From the NCBI GenBank assembly GCA_002317355.1, contig DCJC01000014.1, positions 1-43,068 on the forward strand: DNA of 43,068 nucleotides. The letters run 5' to 3'. The translations under genes were made by a program, and so were the position numbers. Each line of letters opens with the position of its first letter. Position 1 is the stretch's first letter. Source of the stretch: Prevotellaceae bacterium UBA1710. Its GTDB lineage: Bacteria; Bacteroidota; Bacteroidia; Bacteroidales; Bacteroidaceae. The notes beneath the pieces are model-generated. The model saw only the letters and a list, made by a program, of their open reading frames with translations. It searched no databases and had not been told where the DNA came from. Of the stretch, positions 7,704 to 14,724 are shown one piece after another.

Positions 7704-7750
7704 TAAAGGAATAGTAAATAAATAGTAATTAGTAAATAGTAAAATAGTAC
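7681..7750 (-). repeat. A-family repeat, right arm of the four-helix-bundle cassette (A4)
   Basis: Inverted counterpart of 7253-7317, including a perfect 19-bp complement (7710-7728). It supplies the final codons and stop of the four-helix-bundle gene and ends 9 bp before the mutB ATG. If mutA-mutB is read through, the mRNA can fold with the small gene in the loop. Confidence 0.9.
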
Positions 7751-7759
7751 ATTACTATT

Positions 7760-9925
7760 ATGAGAAAGAATTTCAATAACATAGATATTACTGCCGGCAT
7801 TAAGTCTCAGAATGGTGCCGAGTGGCAGAAAGAGAATGGTATCAACTTCAACTGGAAGACTCCTGAGCAGATTGAGGTGAAGCCTGTATATACTAAGGAG
7901 GATCTTGAGGGTATGGAGCATCTCGACTATACAGCAGGTATTCCACCATTCCTCCGTGGTCCTTATTCAATGATGTATCCTTTCCGTCCTTGGACAATCC
8001 GTCAGTATGCCGGATTCTCTACAGCTGAGGAAAGTAACGCATTCTATCGTCGTAACCTTGCATCTGGTCAGAAAGGTCTGTCAGTTGCATTCGACCTTCC
8101 AACACACCGTGGATACGACCCAGATAACAGTCGTGTGATTGGTGACGTAGGTAAGGCAGGTGTGTCTATCTGTTCTGTAGAGAACATGAAGGTGCTCTTC
8201 GATGGTATTCCATTGAATAAGATGTCTGTATCAATGACAATGAACGGTGGCGTGCTTCCTGTAATGGCATTCTACATCGTAGCTGGTCTTGAACAGGGTG
8301 CTAAGCTCGAGGAAATGGCTGGTACTATCCAGAATGATATCCTCAAGGAGTTCATGGTGCGTAACACATACATCTACCCACCAGCATTCTCAATGAAGAT
8401 CATCGCTGATATCTTCGAGTTCACATCACAGAAGATGCCTAAGTTCAACAGTATCTCTATCTCTGGCTATCACATGCAGGAGGCAGGTGCTACTGCTGAC
8501 ATCGAGCTTGCTTACACACTTGCTGACGGTATGGACTATCTCCGTGCTGGTATCAATGCAGGTATTGATATTGACGCATTCGCTCCACGTCTTTCATTCT
8601 TCTGGGCTATTGGTATGAACCACTTCATGGAGATTGCTAAGATGCGTGCAGGTCGTCTGCTTTGGGCTAAGATCGTTAAGAGCTTCGGTGCAAAGAATCC
8701 GAAGTCAATGGCTCTTCGTACTCACTCACAGACATCAGGCTGGTCACTCACAGAGCAGGATCCATTTAATAATGTAGGTCGTACTTGTGTTGAGGCTATG
8801 GCTGCTGTGCTTGGTCATACTCAGTCACTCCATACAAACTCACTCGATGAGGCTATCGCACTTCCAACAGACTTCTCTGCTCGTATTGCGCGTAATACTC
8901 AGATCTACATCCAGAACGAGACAAAGGTTTGTAAGGAAATCGACCCATGGGCAGGTTCTTACTATGTAGAGACTCTCACAAACGAACTCGTTGAGAAGGC
9001 TTGGGCTCATATTCAGGAAATCGAGAGGCTTGGCGGTATGGCTAAGGCTATCGAGACAGGTGTGCCTAAGATGCGTATTGAGGAGGCTGCTGCTCGTACA
9101 CAGGCTCGTATTGACTCTGGTGTTCAGACAATCGTTGGTACTAACAAGTATCGTCTTGAACATGAGGATCCAATCGATATTCTTGAGGTTGATAATACTG
9201 CTGTTCGTCTTCAGCAGGAGGCAGCTCTCAAGAAGCTCAAGGAGAATCGTGATGAGGAAGCTTGTAAGAAGGCACTTGCTGCTATCACAGCTTGCGTACA
9301 GGAGTTTGCTGATGGTAAGAAGTCAGAGAACAACCTCCTTGCTCTTGCAGTAGAGGCAGCTAAGGTTCGTTGTACATTGGGTGAGATATCTGACGCTTGC
9401 GAAGCAGTCGTAGGTCGTTATAAGGCAGTAATCAGAACAATTTCAGGCGTGTATAGTTCAGAATCAAAGAATGACAGCGACTTCGACAAGGCTTGTGAGC
9501 TTACAGAGAAGTTTGCTAAGAAGGAAGGTCGCCGTCCACGTATCTTCATCGCTAAGATGGGACAGGATGGTCATGACCGTGGTGCTAAGGTAGTTGCAAC
9601 AGGTTATGCTGACTGTGGTTTCGATGTTGATATGGGACCTTTGTTCCAGACTCCAGAAGAGGCTGCTCGTGAGGCTGTTGAGAATGACGTACATGTAGTT
9701 GGTGTCAGCTCACTTGCTGCAGGTCATAAGACTCTCGTTCCTGCTCTCATTGAGGAACTCAAGAAGATGGGACGTGAGGACATCATGGTTATCGCTGGTG
9801 GTGTTATTCCTGCTCAGGACTATGACTTCCTCTACAAGGCTGGTGTAGCTGCTATCTTCGGTCCTGGTACATCTGTTGCCAAGGCAGCCGTTGAAATGAT
9901 GAACATCTTACTTGACGAGGAATAA
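7760..9925 (+). CDS. mutB: methylmalonyl-CoA mutase large (catalytic, alpha) subunit
   Basis: 721-residue catalytic subunit carrying out the radical rearrangement of succinyl-CoA to (R)-methylmalonyl-CoA. Residues about 30-560 form the substrate-binding TIM barrel (RGPYSMMYPFRPWTIRQYAG, SVSMTMNGGVLPVMAFY, RTHSQTSGWSLTEQDP). Residues about 585-721 are the cobalamin domain with D603-x-H605-x-x-G608 (DGHDRG), His605 being the lower axial ligand. The length is typical of the family. It should be translated from the same message as mutA. A strong terminator lies 22 bp after the stop. Together with the Na+-pump decarboxylase this supports succinate-to-propionate fermentation. Confidence 0.97.
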   Translation: MRKNFNNIDITAGIKSQNGAEWQKENGINFNWKTPEQIEVKPVYTKEDLEGMEHLDYTAGIPPFLRGPYSMMYPFRPWTIRQYAGFSTAEESNAFYRRNLASGQKGLSVAFDLPTHRGYDPDNSRVIGDVGKAGVSICSVENMKVLFDGIPLNKMSVSMTMNGGVLPVMAFYIVAGLEQGAKLEEMAGTIQNDILKEFMVRNTYIYPPAFSMKIIADIFEFTSQKMPKFNSISISGYHMQEAGATADIELAYTLADGMDYLRAGINAGIDIDAFAPRLSFFWAIGMNHFMEIAKMRAGRLLWAKIVKSFGAKNPKSMALRTHSQTSGWSLTEQDPFNNVGRTCVEAMAAVLGHTQSLHTNSLDEAIALPTDFSARIARNTQIYIQNETKVCKEIDPWAGSYYVETLTNELVEKAWAHIQEIERLGGMAKAIETGVPKMRIEEAAARTQARIDSGVQTIVGTNKYRLEHEDPIDILEVDNTAVRLQQEAALKKLKENRDEEACKKALAAITACVQEFADGKKSENNLLALAVEAAKVRCTLGEISDACEAVVGRYKAVIRTISGVYSSESKNDSDFDKACELTEKFAKKEGRRPRIFIAKMGQDGHDRGAKVVATGYADCGFDVDMGPLFQTPEEAAREAVENDVHVVGVSSLAAGHKTLVPALIEELKKMGREDIMVIAGGVIPAQDYDFLYKAGVAAIFGPGTSVAKAAVEMMNILLDEE

Positions 9926-9947
9926 ATCCTTGACAATAAAAAGTATT

Positions 9948-9999
9948 AATGCCGCTCAAAGGTTCCGAATGGAATGCTTTGAGCGGCATTTGTTTTGTT
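9948..9999 (+). terminator. intrinsic terminator of mutA-mutB
   Basis: Perfect 14-bp stem AATGCCGCTCAAAG (9948-9961) with CTTTGAGCGGCATT (9977-9990), followed by TGTTTTGTT. Confidence 0.93.
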
Positions 10000-10008
10000 G
10001 AGAGTTTT

Positions 10009-10135
10009 AGGGAAAGTAAATTAGGGGTAAATTATACCAGTAAATTCTTTTTGAATTAGTCTCTAGTGAATATTTTAGCGACAGATGTCGCAATAGTAAT
10101 TTACTGAACTAATTTGCTCCTAATTTACTTTCCAA
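10009..10135. repeat. B-family palindromic element without a gene (MITE-like), B1
   Basis: Left arm 10011-10048 (GGAAAGTAAATT..GTAAATT..CAGTAAATT) is inverted at 10096-10133. The centre holds the perfect hairpin GCGACA-GA-TGTCGC (10078-10091). It lies between the convergent mutB and thioredoxin-like genes. The same arms flank the GxxExxY gene at 12089-12630, and the same plan with a different central hairpin recurs at 35999-36106. Confidence 0.85.
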
Positions 10136-10165
10136 GTACTTCTAATTTGCTTTTCAAAGAGAAAT

Positions 10166-10753
10166 TTATTTCTTCTTTTTCTTTTCTGGAGCTACAAGGG
10201 AACTGAGAGGGAGGAAGTCTGGAGCTACGTTTGGAGCGATTTCCTTGAGCTTTGCCATGACCTTCTCAACCATAACTGTTGCAAGAACCACCTTTCCTTC
10301 TGGATCGATAATGTATGTTGTTGGCAACCAACCAATATTGTAGTCTCTCTTTACTCGAGAATTCTTCATAGGAATCTCGCTAAGGTAGTTCTTCCAAACG
10401 AGGGCACTATCTTTTACGCACTTCTTCCAGTCACTCTTCTCGCGGTCGAAAGAATAACCTATAACCTCAATATTGTCGGTTGTACCATAAGTTCTGTTGA
10501 TGCTTCTGTAATAGCCCATATCCTTGCGGCAATCACCACACCAAGAAGCCCAGAAGTCAATAACGAGATATTTCCCCTTGTTTTCTGCAAGGAGATTCAT
10601 CTTGCCACCGTCTTTGTTTATTACAATCTCAGGAGCAGGTGTTCCTGGCTTGAGAAGATCTGTACCGTATTTTTCATCAAGATCCTTTGTCTGAGCAAAA
10701 ACAGAAGACGCAGAAAGAATCAATGATGCACACAATGTAAATAATTTTGTCAT
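10166..10753 (-). CDS. secreted thioredoxin-like (TlpA/AhpC-TSA) protein
   Basis: 195 residues. Residues 1-20 are a signal peptide ending VFAQ. The mature protein has the redoxin fold with VIDFWASWCGDCRKDMG, whose CGDC active site is Cys72 and Cys75, followed by YNIGWLPTTYIIDPEGKV with the cis-Pro loop. It would act in the periplasm as a disulfide reductase or thiol oxidoreductase; the exact partner cannot be read. The C terminus is a run of six lysines. A terminator-like hairpin separates it from the upstream cysteine-peptidase gene, so it is probably transcribed on its own. Confidence 0.88.
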   Translation of the reverse strand: MTKLFTLCASLILSASSVFAQTKDLDEKYGTDLLKPGTPAPEIVINKDGGKMNLLAENKGKYLVIDFWASWCGDCRKDMGYYRSINRTYGTTDNIEVIGYSFDREKSDWKKCVKDSALVWKNYLSEIPMKNSRVKRDYNIGWLPTTYIIDPEGKVVLATVMVEKVMAKLKEIAPNVAPDFLPLSSLVAPEKKKKK

Positions 10754-10787
10754 AATTTGATGTTGAATATAAGTTGTATTTAATAAT

Positions 10788-10840
10788 ACAAAAACGACAA
10801 TTCCAACAAATTATTGTGTAATTGCCAGAATTGTCGTCTT
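10788..10840 (-). terminator. terminator of the cysteine-peptidase gene
   Basis: ACGACAATTC (10794-10803) pairs perfectly with GAATTGTCGT (10828-10837). On the minus strand the stem is followed by TTTTTGTATT. It begins 12 bp after the peptidase stop codon. Confidence 0.8.
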
Positions 10841-10848
10841 TTTGTAAC

Positions 10849-12051
10849 TTAAATACCAAGTTTTTTACGAATCTTAGTAGGAATTGCGTTCTTGTTTACC
10901 ATGAAATCCATTGTCTTTGCCACAATGAAGTTCTTTGACATGTACCAAATGCCTTTGTACTCTCCAGTATCACCCCAAGAGTTCTTTACCATGTAGTATT
11001 CACGGCCGTTCTGGTCTTTTGCGATACCGTAGATAAGCATACCATGGTCATCTGTAAGAGTCCAATTGTCATACTCTTCCTGACGCTTTTCCTGTGTAGG
11101 AGTTTCTTCCTTCACGTTAATACCCATCTCCTTGATCTTGTTTCTCTTCTCTGAAGCAGAGAGCTTGAGCCAACGTGCCATGTCAGAACCTGCAAGATCA
11201 GTGGACTTTGTATCGATGAGAAGTGCGAGACCATCGCGTGTGAAACCATCTTCTGATACATCGCCACCCCATGCAACTGTGTAGCCCTGACGAACAGCAT
11301 TATCAATAACCTCTGCCATCTCATCGATAGGAAGGTTCCATGAACCTGGTTGACGCCAGTTGTCCTGAACCTCTACAGGGAACTCTGTGTAGAATGGATG
11401 ATGAGTGTATGATGTGATTGAAACATAGTCATTCCAGTCAAGGCCGAGGCTTTCAGCAAATGACTTAGGAGTATATTGCTTGCCCTCGTACTTGAATGTC
11501 TCTGGACATTTGCCAAGATAAGCGTCAAGGATACCCTGCAGACCATTCTTCCAAGCAGGATTAAGTTTCTTAACGTCTTTCTTTGCAACAGCGTCAACGT
11601 ATGGTGTCATTACATCAAAGAACTGGTTGAAGTTGTTAAGAGTGTCACCATACATAGTGCCAGGAGCTGGCATTGCCTCTTCTGGACAGATACCATAGTT
11701 CTTAAGTACATAAAGTACATCGTAAGCAGAACCACCTTGAGAGAACTGAGCATCACCATGCATACGCACTTTAAGTACTGCACGATCCATATAGTTCTTG
11801 TTACATACGAACATCTCGCAGAGGTCGTAGGTCTTCTTGGTCTTCTTCAATATCTCTGCCTCGAAATACGATAGGGTAGAGTAGTTCCAACAGGTGCCAG
11901 AGCGAGCCTGGTTCTTGATACTTGTGATTGGGTTCTCCACGATAGTGGTAAACACTGGTTTGTTAGAATTCACGGAATCCTTCTTTGCATCCTCTGCAGA
12001 AACTGCGAGGGATGCCATTGCCATTGCGGCAAGAATGAATGTTTTCTTCAT
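10849..12051 (-). CDS. secreted C1B cysteine peptidase (bleomycin hydrolase/PepC type)
   Basis: 400 residues with a signal peptide (about 1-19, ending SAE). The papain-like catalytic set is visible: Cys54 in NQARSGTCWNYS, His336 in DDHGMLIYGIA and Asn357 in VKNSWGDTG. This arrangement and length match peptidase family C1B (aminopeptidase C/bleomycin hydrolase), which trims peptides from the N terminus. The signal peptide indicates export, unlike cytosolic PepC. Upstream lies the GxxExxY cassette, downstream a terminator. A function in processing peptides from the environment fits the asaccharolytic or proteolytic habits of many Prevotella, but that is inference. Confidence 0.93.
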   Translation of the reverse strand: MKKTFILAAMAMASLAVSAEDAKKDSVNSNKPVFTTIVENPITSIKNQARSGTCWNYSTLSYFEAEILKKTKKTYDLCEMFVCNKNYMDRAVLKVRMHGDAQFSQGGSAYDVLYVLKNYGICPEEAMPAPGTMYGDTLNNFNQFFDVMTPYVDAVAKKDVKKLNPAWKNGLQGILDAYLGKCPETFKYEGKQYTPKSFAESLGLDWNDYVSITSYTHHPFYTEFPVEVQDNWRQPGSWNLPIDEMAEVIDNAVRQGYTVAWGGDVSEDGFTRDGLALLIDTKSTDLAGSDMARWLKLSASEKRNKIKEMGINVKEETPTQEKRQEEYDNWTLTDDHGMLIYGIAKDQNGREYYMVKNSWGDTGEYKGIWYMSKNFIVAKTMDFMVNKNAIPTKIRKKLGI

Positions 12052-12086
12052 AGTTATCTGAAATTTTAATTTGTTTTAATGCTTTT

Positions 12087-12128
12087 GGGGAAAGTAAATT
12101 CAGAGTAAATTAAATCAGTAAATTATTT
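12087..12128 (+). repeat. B-family repeat, one arm of the GxxExxY cassette (B2 left)
   Basis: GGAAAGTAAATT..GAGTAAATTAAATCAGTAAATTAT (38 nt, 12089-12126) matches the reverse complement of 12592-12629 at about 33 of 38 positions. It begins 12-14 bp beyond the GxxExxY stop codon. Confidence 0.9.
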
Positions 12129-12139
12129 ATTGAGGAAAT

Positions 12140-12571
12140 TTATATTTCAATATAGTCCTTATAATTGTCTTCGGTAAGAAGAATGAAATCATCATTATCC
12201 TCCAAGTATAGGTATCTCTCTGTGTAGAGATGTTTTCCGAAGAAATTAATAAGCAATCCTCTATTAGTGTTGGTAAGTCTCATGTAATTGAACAACTGAG
12301 ATCTATGCTCAGGGAGGATTTTGCTTACAGCTTTCAACTCGATGATTATTCCATTGTAGTAAAAATCTGCAACATAATGCTTTTTGAGTTTAGTACCTCT
12401 GTAAAAGCATTCAATCGCCTTTTCGCGTTCAGGAATCATCTCTATATTCCTCATTTCTATGTCTAAGCATTCTTGATAGATGGATTCTTCAAGTCCACGA
12501 CCTAGAATTTCGTGAACTTTCATAGCAGCTCCTACCACTTTATATATTTCCATGTATTCATTCTTAGTCAT
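12140..12571 (-). CDS. GxxExxY family protein
   Basis: 143 residues. The name-giving motif appears as GRGLEESIY (24-32). It is followed by a PD-(D/E)xK-like set: Asp in VADFYYNG and ELKA in GIIIELKAVSKILPEH, then the conserved QLFNYMRLTN helix and GLLINFG-like strand. The family is widespread in multi-copy form in Bacteroidetes and relatives and has no proven function; a nuclease-like fold is suggested by the D-ELK motif. The gene is co-oriented with its neighbours, and near-identical inverted B-family repeats lie on both sides, so it probably travels as a cassette. Confidence 0.9.
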   Translation of the reverse strand: MTKNEYMEIYKVVGAAMKVHEILGRGLEESIYQECLDIEMRNIEMIPEREKAIECFYRGTKLKKHYVADFYYNGIIIELKAVSKILPEHRSQLFNYMRLTNTNRGLLINFFGKHLYTERYLYLEDNDDFILLTEDNYKDYIEI

Positions 12572-12589
12572 AAAGAGAGATTTGGCAGA

Positions 12590-12630
12590 TTATAATTTAC
12601 TGAATTAATTTACTTCCAATTTACTTTCTT
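12590..12630 (-). repeat. B-family repeat, other arm of the GxxExxY cassette (B2 right)
   Basis: Inverted counterpart of 12087-12128. It lies 18 bp upstream of the GxxExxY start and directly 3' of the aminopeptidase stop codon at 12634. Confidence 0.9.
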
Positions 12631-12633
12631 AAA

Positions 12634-14040
12634 TTATTCTTTGTTTCTTTCCATGTACTCCTCCACATCCTTAGTGTGGTATGGAATCCTCTTTTCTCCA
12701 AGGAAGCGACAGCTATCCTTGGTGATGAGAAGGTCATCTTCTATGCGGATGCCTCCGAAGTCTTTGTAGGTTTCAAGCAGGTCGTAGTTGATAAAGTCCT
12801 TGCAATGGCCTTTAGAATGCCAATCGTCGATGAGGGCAGGGATGAAATAGATACCTGGCTCGTCAGTAATTACAAAGCCTTCCTGAAGACGTCTTCCCAT
12901 ACGAAGGCAATTAGTGCCGAACTGTTCGAGGTTAGGACGAGTTTCTTCGTCGAAGCCAACATAAATCTGTCCGAGACCTTCCATATCGTGAACATCCATT
13001 CCCATCATGTGACCAAGACCATGAGGCAGGAACATGGCATGAGCTCCATTCGCAACAGCCTCATCTACATCGCCTTTCATAAGGCCGACCTCTTTAAGTC
13101 GTTCTGTCATCAATCGGCAGACAGCCAAATGAACATCAAAATATTTCACACCTGGCTTTGCAACACTCAGGGCCAAGTCATGACATTCATCCACGATATC
13201 ATAGATATCCTTCTGGCGCTGTGTGAACTTGCCATTTACAGGCATTGTGCGAGTATTGTCCGAACAATAATGGTTCATCGTCTCGCCACCACAATCGCAA
13301 AGCACCAGACGACCGCCTTCCAGTTTGTTCATGGAAGGGCCTCCATGCATTATCTCACCATGCTGAGAGAAGATAGTAGCAAAGCTGACATGAGAACCCA
13401 ATGAATGAGCCACACCATCAATCTGTCCAGCAATGTATTTCTCTGTTCTTCCCGGACGAACCATACGCATAGCCTTAGTGTGCATCTCATAACCGATAAC
13501 GGCAGCACGCTCAAGTTCCTCGATTTCCTCAGCTGTCTTTGTTGAACGCATCTTCACCACAGCATGAATAAGGTCAAGTGAAGCTGCTTCCTTCTGCTTT
13601 GATGGATGAATGCCGAGCAAATCCATTATCAGAATCTGATTGTCATGACGATATGGAGGGAGAAAATGGATCTTACGACTATTGCGCTTGGCTTCAGCAA
13701 TGATGTCTTCAATCTTCTTGAAAGGAGCTGAATTACTAACGCCCACTTCTGAAGCGAGATCTGAAATGGTAGGTACAGAACCATACCATACGATATCCTC
13801 AACATCAACATCATTTCCAAGAAGCCATTCCTGGCCGCTCTCGCAATCGATGACGCCAATCAAACCTATTTCCTTCTGACCGAAATAGTAAAGGAATGAG
13901 GAATCCTGTCGGAATGGGTAATAGCCATTCGCAGGATAGTTGCAAGGCGACTCGTTGTTGCCGAAGAGGACAATGATTCCGTTGCCAACAAGTTCGCGAA
14001 GAATTGTTCTGCGCTGTATGTAAGTTTCTTTGCTAAACAT
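12634..14040 (-). CDS. pepP: Xaa-Pro aminopeptidase (aminopeptidase P, M24B)
   Basis: 468 residues from the ATG at 14040 (MFSKETYIQRR). An upstream TTG frame to 14073 was rejected because that TTG is part of the promoter -7 element. Residues 1-170 are the AMP_N domain and about 180-455 the pita-bread metallopeptidase domain. The metal ligands are visible: Asp in LVLCDCGGE and SDNTRTM, His in LPHGLGHMMGMDVHD, Glu in VITDEPGIYF and GIRIEDDLL. It cleaves N-terminal residues before proline and acts in the cytosol with two metal ions, usually Mn2+. Its 3' end abuts the GxxExxY cassette. Confidence 0.95.
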   Translation of the reverse strand: MFSKETYIQRRTILRELVGNGIIVLFGNNESPCNYPANGYYPFRQDSSFLYYFGQKEIGLIGVIDCESGQEWLLGNDVDVEDIVWYGSVPTISDLASEVGVSNSAPFKKIEDIIAEAKRNSRKIHFLPPYRHDNQILIMDLLGIHPSKQKEAASLDLIHAVVKMRSTKTAEEIEELERAAVIGYEMHTKAMRMVRPGRTEKYIAGQIDGVAHSLGSHVSFATIFSQHGEIMHGGPSMNKLEGGRLVLCDCGGETMNHYCSDNTRTMPVNGKFTQRQKDIYDIVDECHDLALSVAKPGVKYFDVHLAVCRLMTERLKEVGLMKGDVDEAVANGAHAMFLPHGLGHMMGMDVHDMEGLGQIYVGFDEETRPNLEQFGTNCLRMGRRLQEGFVITDEPGIYFIPALIDDWHSKGHCKDFINYDLLETYKDFGGIRIEDDLLITKDSCRFLGEKRIPYHTKDVEEYMERNKE

Positions 14041-14070
14041 TTTTTTCTGAATTTCTGAATAAGTGACATG

Positions 14071-14078
14071 CAAAGGTA
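14071..14078 (-). promoter_or_regulatory. -7 element of the aminopeptidase P promoter
   Basis: TACCTTTG on the minus strand matches TAnnTTTG, 30 bp before the chosen ATG. No clear TTTG is found at the -33 spacing. It decides the start: the apparent TTG start codon is this promoter element. Confidence 0.6.
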
Positions 14079-14254
14079 CGAATTAAAAATGACATTTCCT
14101 AATTAATTAAAGAAAATCTTCTTTTATGATGATAAATTTACTAAGATGATATAATTTGATGTGCAAAAATGAATAGTGATAATTCGTGAAATCCTACAAA
14201 GTGTTGAGGTGTTAGTACGTTTTTGGGGCAGGAGTAACAAGGCTATTCTTCCGA

Positions 14255-14348
14255 AGATACTCCATCGATACTCCATCGATAGTCCATCGTTAGTCCATCG
14301 AAACGATGGAGCAGCGATGGAGATGCGATGGACAAGCGATGGAGATGC
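14255..14348 (-). repeat. F-family element: 4+4 inverted array of 11-bp units (CTCCATCG), copy F1
   Basis: Four 11-bp units of the type ACTCCATCGAT (TCC at positions 3-5) are followed after a 3-4 bp turn by four inverted units with CGATGG. The reverse complement matches 34338-34431 over nearly the whole length. The 11-bp period lets the CCATCG cores pair as an interrupted hairpin of about four helical turns. Confidence 0.9.
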
Positions 14349-14481
14349 TTCCTTGGATGAGCGAAGGAAAATCGATGGATCTTGCCTTTTTCTTCGGAAT
14401 TATTTTGCAAAGAAAATAAGGGCATCTATCCGGTTGTAAAACTTCAAAAAATATAGAAAATTGATGTTTTCTTTACTTTTC

Positions 14482-14513
14482 TTTGTTTTTCTCGTGAAAA
14501 AAGACTACCTTTG
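14482..14513 (+). promoter_or_regulatory. promoter of the polysaccharide locus
   Basis: TTTG (14482-14485), 20 bp, then TACCTTTG (14506-14513): a full match to the Bacteroidetes sigma-ABfr consensus. It leaves a leader of about 205 nt before ugd. Confidence 0.82.
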
Positions 14514-14577
14514 TACAAAATTACGTGAAGTGGAAAAATTCCCAAGTTGCGTATTTTGGTACTAATAAGCGGTTGAA

Positions 14578-14605
14578 ACACAACAATATGGATTTATTGT
14601 TGTGT
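14578..14605 (+). promoter_or_regulatory. leader hairpin, possible attenuator
   Basis: Perfect 11-bp stem ACACAACAATA / TATTGTTGTGT with a 6-nt loop, followed by GTTTTG. It lies in the untranslated leader, so it could terminate or pause transcription before ugd, as in the regulated leaders of Bacteroides capsule operons. The T-run is short and no UpxY-like antiterminator gene is in the window. Confidence 0.45.
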
Positions 14606-14655
14606 GTTTTGTCGTGTATTTAATGTATGTTTTAAAAAAATAATTAATAACAACT

Positions 14656-14709
14656 ATGATAAAAACATCTTTTGGTACCGAACGAGTTAGGATTGATGCC
14701 AAAGGGTAA
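14656..14709 (+). other. possible 17-residue leader peptide
   Basis: ATG to TAA encodes MIKTSFGTERVRIDAKG and ends 15 bp before the ugd ATG. TTTTGGTAC occurs both here and at 14554-14562. There is no further evidence of translation. Confidence 0.25.
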
Positions 14710-14724
14710 AAATTAAACAAAACA

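Larger units (their letters stand above)
14079..14724. other. gene-free region between pepP and ugd
   Basis: It holds the F1 array (14255-14348), the ugd promoter (14482-14513), a leader hairpin (14578-14605) and a possible 17-codon leader ORF (14656-14709). The rest is AT-rich with no recognisable gene. Confidence 0.6.

Noticed and set aside
14041..14073. Upstream TTG start of the Xaa-Pro aminopeptidase
   Set aside because: TTG is part of TACCTTTG, the promoter -7 element; MFSKETYIQRR fits family N termini.
14255..14348. F1 array as a CRISPR
   Set aside because: Units are 11 bp with no unique spacers, the halves are inverted, and there are no cas genes.
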